Under the pieces are notes generated by a model. It saw nothing but the letters and a program-made list of their open reading frames with translations, was not told where the DNA came from and made no database searches. DNA of 64,000 bases, from NCBI GenBank assembly GCA_026225945.1, contig JAMJFZ010000320.1, positions 10,770,001-10,834,000 on the forward strand, written 5' to 3'. A program made the position numbers and the translations under genes. Below, one piece after another: positions 37,493 through 49,947 of this stretch (positions within the stretch are counted from its first letter, which is position 1; each line of letters begins with the position of its first letter). The stretch is from Cricetomys ansorgei (Eukaryota > Chordata > Mammalia > Rodentia > Nesomyidae).

Positions 37493-38968
37493 AATACAAT
37501 TAACAATTTGTAATAAAATAGTATTTGAGAAAATTGTGACAGGTCCTCAGCTCTGAAAGGCGTTATGGACACTCTTTATTGGGGGGAACGTTTATAAACT
37601 GTCCCGACTGAACTAGCTAATCAGTCACTTAGTGAGTACTTACTACGCTCCAGATATGGAGAGCTGGTTTTTTATACAGTCCAGCTGTTCACATTCCTCT
37701 TGTAAACCAGCTCCTATCCGAGAGCAGCTTCTTGGTCAGCCCCAGGCCCTGACCTGCAGCACCTAGAACCAAGAAGAAAGTTTAGGAAGAAACAGAAGTA
37801 GCCAGCGCATGCTTGGAAAGTGAAGCCACCGGGGAGCGAAACCATGTGATGAGGTGGCTAAGGAAGCAGTGGGGTCTGAAAGCAAGACCTCGGAAAGCCA
37901 ACACTTACGAGAGAGGATAAAGCCAAGGAGATAGAAAAAAAGAACGACGAGGGATGCCTCCTCAGCTAACCCAGATTTGTAACTTTTCTTTCCAGCAGCC
38001 CTTCCTGACTGGCACAAATTAATCTGGATCATCTCTTTGGGTCTCACGTTCATCCGGCATTTCTTCTAAAGGTTGTCCTGCAAGATACCTCAAACTGTTT
38101 TGAGTCACTCCTGTGTGTCTTGGCCAAGCGTAATTCCTCGGCCGCTGATAGAAATAGTGCGAATGGAAGGACTCGAACCTGAAATTTGGGACACGGATTT
38201 GGTAGAAGACATGCTAAAGTCTCCAAGGAAAAAAATCAGTTATCTCACTCCTCTTATAGAAGAAGTGTGATAGGACAGCTCAGGAAACAGCCTCACACAG
38301 TGGACGGATGTCTGCCTTTGTAGATCATATTCACCACTACTGCTATCTGTGTTGAGACCTGAGTTCATATGCACGGGCACTGTGCAAAGGACCTGCAAGT
38401 GAGATGAGCTGATAAGTCAGAGGTCTCGCTGAGAAAAGCAAACCACTGAGGCTGCAGAGCAGAGAGTCCAAGAACGCAGGACGGAACAGCTAACAGAGGC
38501 GCAGGCTCTGACCACTGTGATAGTCAAGGATGCGGCTGCTCTTCCAGATACATACGTGTTTATTGTGCCGCAATCTCTATCAGGCAGAAGGATGTCACCC
38601 AGGAAGGACCCTCCTCTAGTTCCCAGAGCCTGCAAACAGACAAAAGCCTGCCCAGACAAAGCAAAAAAAAAAAAAAAACCCTTGCAGATGGATAAAGGAC
38701 TTGAGATCAGCGATTATCGTAGTGGAACTAATGTAGTCACGGGAGTCCTTAAAAAGATCTTCATAGGAGGAAGAGAGGGGTCATGATGGGAAAAACTCAG
38801 AGGAAGAGATCTGAGCTGCTAGAACAAGGTTGTGAAGATGGAAGGAGCCAGGGAGTGCAGGAGCTTCCTGGACCCCGGAAAAGGCAAAGTGGCTTCTTTC
38901 CTAGACAGGAAAGTAACACAGCCTTGTCTACACCTTCTTTCATAAGCACCATTAAAACTCTCTTTTTG

Positions 38969-39170
38969 GACCTGGAGAGATGGCTCAGCAGCTAAAGAAC
39001 ACTTGCTATTCTTCCAGAGGACCTGATTTCAGTTCCCAGCACGCACATCAGGTGGCTGACAACTGCCTGTGACTTCAGTTCTAGGGCATCTGTCATACTC
39101 CTCCAATCTCCACAGGTACACACGTACATGGACATATACACACAACAAGACACATAAATAAAAATTAAAA
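38969..39170 (+). mobile_element. B3-type SINE
   Basis: acctggagagatggctcagc, cttccagaggacctgatttc, cacataaataaaaatt tail. Followed almost at once by a B1. Confidence 0.93.
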
Positions 39171-39188
39171 AACAAAACAAAACTCTTA

Positions 39189-39336
39189 GCTGGGTGGTGG
39201 TGCCACATACCTTTAAATCTAGCACTTGGGAGGCAGAGGCAGGGGGATCTCTATGAGTTCAAGGCCAGCCTGGTATACAGAGTGAGTTCCAGGACAGCCA
39301 GAGTTACAATAGAGGAACCCTGTCTCAAAACAACAA
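39189..39336 (+). mobile_element. B1 SINE
   Basis: gctgggtggtggtgccacat, agcacttgggaggcagaggc, ggccagcctggtatacagag. Confidence 0.93.
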
Positions 39337-39389
39337 GTTCTTAAAAATAAAAACTCTTTTTTATCCTCAAACTATAAAACGATAAATCT

Positions 39390-39490
39390 GTGCTGCTTTA
39401 AATCCCTCTAACACTTGGAAAGCTGAGGCAGGAAGACTAAGATTTCAAGGCCTGGGTGACATAACAAGACCCTTCCTCAAAAATAAAAAC
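39390..39490 (+). mobile_element. Old B1/B4-type fragment
   Basis: cacttggaaagctgaggcag, tttcaaggcctgggtgacat, aagacccttcctcaaaaa. Confidence 0.55.
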
Positions 39491-39642
39491 AGAAAAATTA
39501 ACGTAAAGTAATTCTAAATTGGTACCTAAATTATTAAAGGTTAAAAAGTATGAAATAATAATGATGTAAGTTTGTGGTATATTCACCTACAAAAATCGCA
39601 GCTTCAATAGTAGAGGAAGACTTCTCAGAAAAATAAAATTTG

Positions 39643-39722
39643 TAGATGGATATGTAACTCAGTCATGGGCACTTGGCTAGTATACATAAGGCCCTGAATT
39701 CAATCTCCTGCACTCCAAGAAA
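39643..39722 (+). mobile_element. ID-like SINE
   Basis: gatatgtaactcagtcatgg, ggcccaattc-like B box region (aaggccctgaattcaatctc), cctgcactcc. Confidence 0.55.
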
Positions 39723-39930
39723 GCAGGAGCAAAAATTCGGCCTATTTTCTAAAACATCATGTGCTACATATGAAATATAGACTGCTCCTTTGTTGGAGAA
39801 TTTGAAAAAATTCTCTTGCAGTGTTTGGCAGGTATTTTATCTAAATAACTCAATGTCATCTTAGAATTTTCAGCTTAGCTTTGAGATTTTAAAAGATTTT
39901 AAAAGATAAAAAGAGATTTTTTTTTTTAAT

Positions 39931-40112
39931 TGGATGTGTGCTGAAGAAATGAGTTTGGGTACCCAAGGAGGCCAGAGGAGAGGGCCTGATCCCCTCTTGA
40001 GTTACTTACGGGTGGTTTTAAGCTACCCTGCAACAAGGATGCTGGGAAATGAACTTGGGTGCTCTGCCAAAAGCAGTACATGATCTTAACCACTGAGTCA
40101 TCTCTCTAGCCT
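39931..40112 (-). mobile_element. B3-type SINE, antisense
   Basis: gaggccagaggagagggcct, aacttgggtgctctgccaaa, taaccactgagtcatctctc. Confidence 0.8.
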
Positions 40113-40317
40113 CTGTTCTCCCAAAAAGAAAAATTTAAAACAAATTTAAAATCAGTTCAACTTCATCTCTTCAATTCAAAAACTGTATGGGAAACATACA
40201 AGATGCTAACATAGGGAATGTGTAATTATCCATTAGCAGAATGTGTTTCAAATGGGTTTTGGAACAATCATACTGTGTTCTAAAATATGAATGGGAATAA
40301 AAAATGAATACTTTTCT

Positions 40318-40410
40318 CTGGACATAGTGGTACACACCTGCAGTTTCAGCACTCAGAAGGCTAAGGCAGGATTGCCACAAGTTTGAGCCCAGCCTGGATT
40401 ACAAAGCAAG
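40318..40410 (+). mobile_element. B1/B4-type SINE fragment
   Basis: ctggacatagtggtacacac, agcactcagaaggctaaggc, agcccagcctggattacaaa. Confidence 0.65.
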
Positions 40411-40740
40411 TTACTTTTTTTTTTCTATTGCTATGATAAAACACCATGATTGAGGCAGCTTATAGAAGAAAGAGTTTATTGGGGCTTAAAGTTTCAGAAG
40501 GTGAGTCCATGACCTCCCATGGCAGCAGAAAGGCAAGCATGGCACTAGACAGAGCATAGCTAGAAGCTGACATCTGATCCACAAGAATGAGGCAGAGCGA
40601 ACTGATTGAGAAAAGCTCGGGCTTTTGAAACCTCAGGCCTGGCACTACAGTGACACACCTCCAACAAGGTCCCACATCCTAATCCACCCAGACAGTTCTA
40701 CCAACTGGTGGCCAAGCATTCAAACATATGAGCCTGTGTG
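40411..40740 (+). mobile_element. Rodent medium-reiteration repeat
   Basis: ttgctatgataaaacaccat head, gaagaaagagtttattgggg, gacacacctccaacaaggtc, caaacatatgagcctgtg end. Confidence 0.75.
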
Positions 40741-40932
40741 TGTGTGTGGAGGGGGTCTCTTTCAAACCACCACATAACGCAGGTCAAAAGAAAGGAAGAG
40801 AACGGGGGAAGAAGACAGGGAATGCTGGAGAAAAAGGAAGGGATGGAGGAAAAGAAGAAAAGAATTCTTAACAGAGCCAAACCATTTTTTAAGAACCAAC
40901 TTTATTTTTGGCCAGGAATATAAATAAGTCAT

Positions 40933-40992
40933 AGTCTGGGGTAGAGTGCTTGCCCAGTATTCATGAAGCCCAGAGTTCTATCACCCCAAAAC
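40933..40992 (+). mobile_element. ID-like SINE, diverged
   Basis: ggggtagagtgcttgcccag, attcatgaagcccagagttc. Confidence 0.5.
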
Positions 40993-41639
40993 TAACACTC
41001 TCTAACACATAGCTAACATAACATGTTCTTACAATTAATTTATGCTGCATGATAATAAGCAGACACTCCCATCAGACAGCACTTTAGCAATACCTAGCAT
41101 ATGACTGACTGATGGGGAAATACATCAAGCTTCCCAGAGCCTATCAGCAACAAAGCTGGGATTATAATTCGTGTGTACGCTACATTTTACTGTGTCAAGT
41201 TCTGTGAAGATTTATAATTCACATGTGAAGTACTTAGTAACTTTCTGTTCACCGAGGCATCCGGTGTGTCACAGTGCAATTCAGGGAGTCAACACTGGGT
41301 TCTTAGAAGAAGAAACATCTACGAGATGTAAGTTTAAACACTTCTTGCAAAAAAATATTTCTGAGGCAGTTCTCTATGACAATGAAATTCTGATGAAGTA
41401 TAAAGAATCTCAATTTGAGATGAACTAGATTCACTTCCCAGTCCCTCAATATACGTCACGTCAGTAGGTATGTAAAGGTGTACCTAATCCAAACATGGAA
41501 ACCAATTATAAAGAGGATAATAGCAATTGCTGTCCCTGCCGCTGCCCTTGCCTTCCCTTCTATTTGCCTTTTGAGGATAGTTTATAAGTTTTAGCCCAAG
41601 TTAAATAGCCTGGAAATATTAACAATCACCAAGTATCCT

Positions 41640-41840
41640 GGAATTATGTTAAATTGGATTATTTGGATTATTTCATTTAATCCCCACAGCCCTCGGGGCG
41701 ATAAAGTAGAAGCTATTATTAATCTTTTCCAAAAAAAATAGATTAGGAAGGTTAGTTAGGTTTAGAAAGATTTAACAATCTAACTAAAATCGCATACCTA
41801 GTAAAGATTGAAATCAGACTCCGCAACATGCTTTTAATTC
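41640..41840 (+). mobile_element. MIR-like ancient repeat
   Basis: atttcatttaatccccacag, agaagctattattaatcttt, aaaatcgcatacctagtaaa: the order seen in mammalian-wide repeats. Confidence 0.4.
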
Positions 41841-42369
41841 AACAACGTCAAAGCAGCAGACAGCTAAAATTCAGCAGCAGTTGGCCACAGTGAGTTTTTG
41901 AAACCGATGAGTCAAACATAGCAACACGACAGGATCTACAGTAGAATATTCTTACTAGTTTCCTCCTCCTCGTTTTAAATAAAGACTCCAGAGCACTCTA
42001 ATGTGTACAACTCAGCCCCTCGGTTTAAAAGGGCTAGGATGGAACCAGGGTGTCTGCATAGGGATGCAAGCTCCCTAAACAGTCCCTCCGCCTTCCAGGG
42101 CATCCTGCAAGCCAACACCACCACCCCACCCCGCCCCACCCACCCACCCATTCAGTTCTCCAAACCCAGGGGTGTGGGTGGGAAAGCATTGCGCAAGGGC
42201 TCCACTAATGTTCCCTAATTCCGTTAAGTCTGGGAGATCGGAACCCTGCGGAGGACAAACAGGGAAGAGCCTGCGAAGCCTATCACGGGGCAGGATAGCA
42301 GTGTGACTGTGAGTCGCAGTCTGTCCTGGGCCAGGGATTTCATCACTTCTTTCCAGGGCGATGATGAGG

Positions 42370-43090
42370 AATCAAGTGACCTTCTCTGGCGGGGCGCTGG
42401 GGAGGAGGGTGCCCCGGCCCACCCTGCACTAGTTGTCTCTCAGAGCTGGACGGGTCGCGATTCCACCTCGCCGGCCCCGCCTGCTGTTTCACACTCGTTA
42501 GCCCCTCTTACTCGCCGCAGAAGGCAGGTGTAGGAAGGAGAGCTTAAAGTCACCATGACAGCCCCCCAAGAACCAATCAGAGCACGCGGCTTCTCCGGCC
42601 AGCCAATCGCAGAGCTCCTGGGATCTCAGGGCTCTGGAGCCCACCTGAACTTCCACCCGGACTCCGTAGACTAGGGAACCCCAGCTGAGACGCTGCGGCG
42701 TGGCCTCGGGACACCCGAGAAGGCGACGGAAAGTTCGGAAGGAAGAGAGAAACCCAACAAGGGAAGTCACTCACCGGCCCGGGAGCGAGGTCGCTTCTCT
42801 CCGCGGGGCGACTCGGGCTCAGTCTATGCGTGCCAGCACGCCCTTTGACCAACCGCCGCCGCCGCAGTTCGTCGCGGAGCACTGCCGCCTGTTTCGAAGA
42901 GACCAATCAGAACCTGGGGGCGTGGCCTGGAGCCCCGCCCCCATGGGCTTCCCGCGGCGCGCTGGACCTGGGAGAGCCTCTGCGGCGGCCGCTGATCTCG
43001 CACTACTGGGAGACTGTAACAGGGCGTCCGTGCAGTCTGCTCCGTCTGTGGCAGCGACGACCCTTCCTATTTGTCCCGTCATGCTGGAGA
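42370..43090 (-). promoter_or_regulatory. Gas2l3: CpG-rich promoter region of Gas2l3
   Basis: This is the only extended CpG-rich stretch in the window and sits at the 5' end of Gas2l3. It contains CCAAT on the plus strand at 42573-42577, 42603-42607 and 42903-42907, a GC box (ccccgccccc) near 42933, an E2F-like ttcccgcg at 42949-42956, and a TTCGAA hexamer at 42893-42898. No TATA box seen. NF-Y, E2F and CHR-type elements suit a DREAM-regulated mitotic gene; binding is inference. A bidirectional transcript is possible, but no plus-strand gene follows. Confidence 0.7.
42775..42890 (-). other. Gas2l3: Candidate non-coding first exon of Gas2l3
   Basis: GC-rich sequence on the minus strand ending in GGGCCG|gtgagtgac, a strong donor. 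The right end (transcription start) is a guess within about 42.85-42.96 kb. A second possible first-exon donor, GGCGA|gtaagagg, occurs near 42.51 kb. Confidence 0.5.
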
Positions 43091-45029
43091 GTGTAAAGCC
43101 CGCCTCTCAAAGCTGCTTCTGAGCGCTCTGGAAAGTTGCTTTTCCCGGGAGTTTGAGCTGCTTCCAACCCTAAAATCCGCTCACGTCAGGATGGGCACCG
43201 AGGCTTCCAGAAATACAAGCAACCCAGCGGGGTCCTGTCCAAAGCAGAAGTCTTTCAGACCGACAGCCCACCCCCCACGCACCTCCCTCCCTTACTCCCG
43301 GGTGTGAAAGATAGAGAGGCAGAGAAACCCTGCAGTCAACGCAAGATGCCAAAGGAGGATGTTGGCTCTTCCTTCAGGAAACGTGGTGGAAAGGGAAGGG
43401 GATTTGGCTGTCAATGCAACAATGTAACCATGTGATTGTTACACAGTAGTGATAGATGCAAGTTAACTTCAAAAGTTAACTTCAAACGCAGTAGGATCTT
43501 TGCTGGCCAAATGCCCAAAGTCTGTGCTCTGGCCCAGGCTCCAGCCTCCTGCCACTCCGGTTCCTTTTGTTAAGTCCTGACACCTCTGTGGTGCATCTTT
43601 CTCCGTCTCTAAAGTGTGGGCACAGACCCGAGACATGATCTCTCACAAAAACAATATAGCACACTGCTGCATTCATATGAAACAAATGAGAAGAGTCTCA
43701 GTCTTCGGAGTGTTGAGGGGCACGCAAGTGGAAGTCTGTAAAAGAGGGTGATGGTCAGAGGTTTCGAAAGTGGCCAGATCTTGAAGGAACAGCAAGAATG
43801 TGGCAGAGGAGGTCATTGTAAGGAAGTGATTCCTGGGCAGAGGGGACAAGGAATGCAGCCATGTGGAGGCGCATGGGATGTTCTGGGAGTGGTCTTTTTG
43901 AATAAACAAAAGTTTGGAGCTGGAAACCCAGGGCAGTCTGAAGGCACATATGTACCCAGAAGGTAGACCTTGTAGGTACTGAGGAATATAGACGCTTTCC
44001 TGGAGGCAGGTGAGATGATTAGAGGGAGGGAATGAGTGAATTCATTTGTGGGTTTTTTTTTGGGGGGGGAGGGTCATTTTCAAGGATTTTAAAGAAAGAA
44101 ATAAGGTAGTTTGTCTTTAAAAAATAAATAAAACTAAACTCAGAAGGTGGATGTGAAGGAAGTGTCTGGAAATACCTAAGAGGGTGATTTATCTGACATT
44201 GATTATTATGTGGTGGCACTGGTCTTAGGAATACAGGGAAAGCAAGCTGTGGTAGAGAAGCCAGTGCATTTTCACTGGGTATATTCAGTTTGAAGTGTGA
44301 AGCCAAGATGGAGATAGAGATGTCCCAATAATAGTTGATTTGTCTCAGCGGAAGATAAGGATTAGAGAAGTCGGTTCAACAACATTACTAAACACTTGTT
44401 CCGCATCAGGCTCTAGCCTAACTAAGCACCAGGGATCCTCCTCTCCCAGGATTCAGAGTAAGTGGAGAAGGCATTCATTAAAACTTGACCAACACCTGAT
44501 AAATGGATTTGATGAAATCAGACTGCAGTTGTTCCTGTTGTTTTTCAATTGCAACTCGTCTCAGAACACTGCTGACTACAGCAGCAGCAGAAATCCACTG
44601 TCTGTTAAAATCGCCCTGTGTTTCCCAATATTCATATTTAAAGCTATGGGCCAGTGTATATGCCTCTTCGTGTAGCCAGATTTTAAGTTGATGTTTTAAA
44701 TTAGATACCAAAATACGTACACTTCCCTACAAAACCTTAAGAATAACTGTGGCTCAATCCCCAGCACCAAATTTTTTTGATTAATCAGTTAATAATAACA
44801 ATAAAGTAAATTGAGCTATATGAGTTTGTTTGCTGAGTCACTGCCTAACAATGGTTCTTTTTCTTCCACGTATGTCTGTGCCTAAGTATTTGAATACCAT
44901 TCATTGAAACACCGCTCAAGGAGAAACGTAAACGAACAACCCCACTTCACAAGCATCTCAGCCTTGCCTCAGCCTTTCGAAGGACTGATTTGTTTTTATT
45001 CTCTTGTCTGTCTGGTGACAAGGATGGAG

Positions 45030-45120
45030 GGCAGTACAGTTGCAAGTGCTCTGGAGGCAGGAAACCTGTGTGAATCACTCCTCCCAGCCTGTATTCCTCA
45101 TCAGTTCAATGTGGATTGAG
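45030..45120 (+). mobile_element. MIR-like fragment
   Basis: agtgctctggaggcaggaaa, attcctcatcagttcaatgt: MIR core and 3' pattern, weak. Confidence 0.3.
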
Positions 45121-46240
45121 GTGAGGAATCCTCGTTTAGATCCTTTGATTTCACTAGCTTCTCCCACACGTCACTTAAAGTTTCCCTTGTTTCATTCACA
45201 GCTTCACGATTGTATTAAAATTCCTAATTATTCCTCCATTCCCTAAGCACACTGACCAGCTTACCTACCTTGATTTTTAACACTGCAATTAGTAATTAAG
45301 GGTTCCATCAAATAAGCTATAATCTGCTTTCATGTGTAGGCTTTCTAATTGGTGGTTAGGTTAATAGCCATGTTTTAGAGGTTTTTCTCTTTAATTGAAA
45401 TTGCCATAGTCATAACATAAAAAGACACAAATACAAACAAAAAACCCTCAACCAGTTCACTTCGATCAGATGACAGTCTATTCGTTCTGACTTCCCAGTC
45501 TTGAAAATGTGTTCCACTTCGGGAAGCAGCATGTTTGGAAGCCTGAGTTTTTAAAATACATTACACTAGGAGTTATTTGTCTGACTAAAGAGCTTTTTCA
45601 AATACAGAAGATCCTCCAAAAATTGCATCGTTTTTTAAATAAGGTATGATATCCTAACAGCCCTACAAGGATGCTTTTGTTGCTGCTTAAAATACACTGT
45701 GGTTGATCTTCATTTTGCTTTGAATTCGTTTCTTAGACCTTTTGTTCTTTATTTCATGGTTTTGGAACTGTTTTTAATGCTTTGATATTATTGAGTGTCA
45801 GCTATCGACTGTGCATTCTGTGCAGTGCTGAGTGAAATCTCTGGATAATAGAGATCTTGACTTATTCACAATTAAATTTCACCTTCAGCAGTAGCCAGCT
45901 GAGATCCTGATACACCAAAACCAATACTGATCTCTGTGCTACTGCAAAAATGCTACTGATTTATATTAATAAATACTTTATGTAAATAATCCAACAATTT
46001 TTAGGATAACAGCAGCTGTAGTTAATAACTATGTTTTGGGTTAAGTATTGTGTACTCCAGTTCATGTCCACCTGATCCTTAGAATATATCTTTATTTGGA
46101 AGTAGGCTTTTGCCCCAAATCTGATTAAAGTTCCATATAACAGACAGAAAAAGAGATGCATACACTCAACTGGTGGGGAACAAAGGTTAGAGTTATGCAT
46201 CCACAAACCAAGGAATACCAAGAGCATCTGGGAGATTCCA

Positions 46241-46396
46241 GCCAGGCAGTGGTGGAGCACACCTTTAATCCCAGCACTTGGGAGGCAGAGGCAGGTAGAT
46301 CTCTGTGAGTTCAGGGCCAACTGGTCTACAGAGTGAGTTCCAGGACAGCCAGAGTTACAACAGAGAAACCCTGTCTCAAAAAACAAAAAAAAAAAA
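46241..46396 (+). mobile_element. B1 SINE with A-rich tail
   Basis: gccaggcagtggtggagcac, tttaatcccagcacttggga, agttacaacagagaaaccc. A long A/G-rich tail follows to about 46448. Confidence 0.95.
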
Positions 46397-46865
46397 GAGA
46401 AAAAAAGAAAAAAGAAAGAAAGAAGAGAAAAGGAAAGAAAAGAAAAGAATCTGAGAGATTCTTTCTTGGAGCTTTTGGAGGAACTTGGCTCTGCTGGAAC
46501 TTTGATTTTAGATTTCTGGCCTTCAGAACTGTGAAAAGTGAATGCTGTTTAAAGCTGCCAAATGTATGGTAATGCAGAAACTCTAGAAGACAATGCTGCT
46601 TATATAAGATCTAACCATACAGCAAGAACAGCAGCATAAAGATGCACTCCCCAGTCCTCTGCTTCGTCTCTAAGATGTCACAAATGTCAACAGGTGCTAT
46701 GGGAACTCCAAGTACCATCAAGTTTCTGTCGATTTTAGTTACATGTAGAAAAAAAAAAAATCTTCAAACTCATTTCAGAAAAACTTAAAAAGGAAGTGTT
46801 TAATCTTAGGATAAAACTCTAACTTGATGCTAAGTGTGATCTGAAATTTCAAGTAACAGAACCAA

Positions 46866-47226
46866 TGTGGTGGTTTGAATCAGAAAGCCCCATAGGCTCA
46901 GATATTTGCCCGCTTAGTCACCAGGTGGTGAACTGTTTGGAAGGATGAGGTGTGGTTTGTTAGAATATGTGTGTCCTTGTTGGAGATGGTGTGTTGCTGG
47001 GGTGGACTTTGAAGCCATGTCTAGTGTCTTCCTCTCCCTGCCTGAGGGTCAGATTGTAGCTCTCAGCCTCTTCTCCAGCACGATGGCTGCCTGCCTCCAC
47101 GGTCCCCATCATGACAATAAACAACTCACTCTCTGAAATTGTAAGCAAGCCCCCACTTAAATGCTTTCTTTCATCAGAATTGCCTTGGTCATGGTGTCTT
47201 TTCACAGCAATAAAACAATTAAAACA
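46866..47226 (+). mobile_element. Rodent medium-reiteration repeat (second type)
   Basis: tgtggtggtttgaatcagaa head, accaggtggtgaactgtttg, gtgtgtccttgttggagatg, gtaagcaagcccccacttaa, ttttcacagcaataaaacaa end. A well-known rodent repeat; name not certain. Confidence 0.75.
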
Positions 47227-49469
47227 ACCAAAATCTGGTCCCTATTGACTGCTTTGAGTGTTGACATTGCTCTCAGATTCTTTGGTTACAGGATATTTCC
47301 CACAAATTCTACATTCCTGTTGGCTCAACTTAAACTCAAAAAAGTAAATAACTCTGTATAGTTGTGCTCAGGTTAGAAAACACAGGCCATTCTGGGTGCT
47401 TCAAAAAGAGGCAGTTTAGCATGGCTTCGGTTTCATAGGGAATGGAACTGCTGAGGAGATAGAAGCCAAAGGTATGACCCAGAGATGAGAATCAGCAGGA
47501 ACCCACTGCAGTTCTGGACTTGGAAGTTCAAAGAAAGAGCTCAAAACTTGGAGCAGGGTTTGCTCTGTAGAGCCGGGAGCCTTCCAGGAGATGCCATCTG
47601 CAGCAGAGTGTGGGGGAGAAACATCCTGCCTTCTCCCATCTTTCCAGTTTTCCAGCAGCTCTTTCACTGATGGAACAGAGCCGAAGCCAGCTGACCCAGA
47701 AGCATATGAAATGCAGCCTGCTGGGACTTAGCTCTCCTTCCCAGTACAAGCAGAGACGAGAAAGGGAAGGAAAGGTCTGAACACAAGCAAAACACTAGTT
47801 GAAGGTTTCTTTCTCTCTTCTTTATTTCTGTGAAACATTTTCAATGGCTTCTGAAAAAAGAAAAAACATCAGTGTGTCTCTGTTAGAGATCTTCATGTTA
47901 CCTCCTGGGATTTTGGGTGTATGTTGCTTCAGGCTGTGGGTTGGATCAAGGTGTACTCTTTCTGTTTCCTATTCCGGCTCTTACAGCTATCCAGGGCAAG
48001 CTCTTCCCATGGCAGATGGCGGATGTGCAGAGCAGCAAGCGGAGACATGCAGGTCTCCAAAGGCCTCAGCTTCAAACTGTCATATTGTGACTTCCACCCA
48101 CATGCTGTAGCCCTAAGCCAGCCACACAGACAAGCCCAATTTCAGTGGGTGGAGATGTATGTTCTCCCAAGTCCTTGTATAAGGTGTTACTAAGGGCAAA
48201 GAATCTGTTTACAGATCCATAGACTCATAGATAAAATAGTTTATCAACAAACCAAGAGGGAAACTCAAGGATAATTTTATTGGAGTTTTGCAATTAAAAA
48301 CAAAACAACAACAAAAACCAGCAGGGCAGGCAGTTGTTTGGAAAGAGATGGCTTAGAGGAAGGAAAGTCATGCTTTCTGAGTTAGAGGCCAAAGCAGACA
48401 GGTGCAGCAATGGAAATCTGCCAGCAGGTGCAGAGGTGTGAGGGCGCTCAGAGGTGGGGGTTCAGAGAGAGAGTGAGAATGCTCAGCATCTGGGTAAGCA
48501 GGTTTAGGATTTGGGCCAGCCTCACAAAAAAGGAATCGAATGGGGTGAAACTCAGAAAAAGTTACGCTTCTGAGTTAGAACTCAAAAACCGGGTGGGCTT
48601 AGCAGTGAAGATCTATAAGCCACCACAGTGAAGGAAGGGCTTCTGTGTTCGATGCAGCGGGGGCTCAACAACAAGACAAGGAGGCATATTTCATAACTGC
48701 AAACCCTGCCAGACCTCAGCAGAGGAAACCACCATTACGGCCAGCGCCATACTTGATCGACAGTAGAATCCCACTGTCCAGTGGAATCCCGCTGGAATCG
48801 GCTCAGCTGTTTTTACTCTTTCAGAACTCCTCAGGTGTTCTACTGATGCCACGTGCAGATCACAAGCAATTAAACAACCCCCACAGAAATCCAACACCTG
48901 CAAACAGTACAGAATGCCAAGACCTAGGCAGACCCTCACCCAGCTGTGCGTAAAACATTTTTATACATAACTAAACTTCCACAACACTTCTGGGGTACAT
49001 AAGTACCTATCTCATTAAGGGGACAGCTATTCCTCTCATTGTCTTAGCATGGCTTTAGATGTGCCGTGTTTCTTGATGTTTCTGGAACTGAAAGCTGTCC
49101 TGGGGGCTGCTTTTTTTTTTTTTTTTTTTCCCCCAGATGATCGATGATCATTTGGATTTTTTTTAAATGAAGATTTATTGTTTTTAATTCTGAGGAAAGA
49201 GGTGGGGGGAGAATGTGTGCATGACTGTAGGTATCCACAGAGGCCTGGCTTCCCCGGAGCCGCAGTGTGGTTGTAAACATCGTGCTAGGAAACAAACTCC
49301 ATGAATGAAGATGATGTTTCAAAGAAAGCAAAAAGGAAGGAAGGAAGAGGGAGGACAAAAAAGCTTCAATTATTATTTTGCTCAACTTTGTTGGACAACT
49401 AATATTTTGTTTGTGCTCAGACCTTTCCTTCCCTTTCGCTTCTCCGCTGGTACTGGGAAGGCACAGTAC

Positions 49470-49503
49470 ACACTCTGACTACTAAGCCATTTCTCCAGCT
49501 CCT
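49470..49503 (-). mobile_element. B3-type SINE end, antisense fragment
   Basis: ctactaagccatttctccag. The rest of the element is too diverged to delimit. Confidence 0.5.
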
Positions 49504-49524
49504 GTGGACTAACTGTTTGCTTTA

Positions 49525-49672
49525 TGAGACAAGTCCTCACTATGTAGCCCTGACCGGCCTGAAACTCAGTATGTAGACCATGCTGGTCTTGAACTCAGGG
49601 GGATCTTCCTGCCTCTGACTCTTCCAGAATGCTGGGACTATTGGTACAGCATGCACCACCACATCCAGTCTC
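49525..49672 (-). mobile_element. 7SL-type SINE, antisense
   Basis: ttatgagacaagtcctcact, atgctggtcttgaactcagg, aatgctgggactattggtac, ccaccacatccag. Confidence 0.75.
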
Positions 49673-49870
49673 CTTTTTTATTTAACTTAAATTTTTATTG
49701 ATTATTTGAGAGTTCCATATAATGCATCCTGGTCACACCACTTCCTATTCTTCCCAGGTCCTCCCTCACACCCCTGTGTCCTCAAAAACAAACGACAAAG
49801 GCAAGTCCAATCTGTGTTGCTATATACTCAGTGGATCATGGTCAGACTCCCTGTTGGCAGATCCTTAAAG

Positions 49871-49874
<4 letters not shown>

Positions 49875-49945
<71 letters not shown>
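49875..49945. repeat. (CT)n(CA)n compound microsatellite
   Basis: About 19 CT units run straight into about 16 CA units. Confidence 0.97.

Positions 49946-49947
<2 letters not shown>

Larger units (their letters stand above)
36466..42774 (-). other. Gas2l3: Gas2l3 large 5' intron
   Basis: About 6.3 kb between the candidate UTR exons; SINEs, an ID-like element, a medium-reiteration repeat and a MIR-like relic. No coding sequence recognised. Confidence 0.6.

Noticed and set aside
42498..43352. Several 60-140 codon frames on both strands
   Set aside because: High GC at the promoter removes stop codons; no family resemblance and mutually overlapping.
47799..48193. Frames of 103 and 90 codons
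   Set aside because: Two overlapping frames, no recognisable domain, no splice context; treated as chance.
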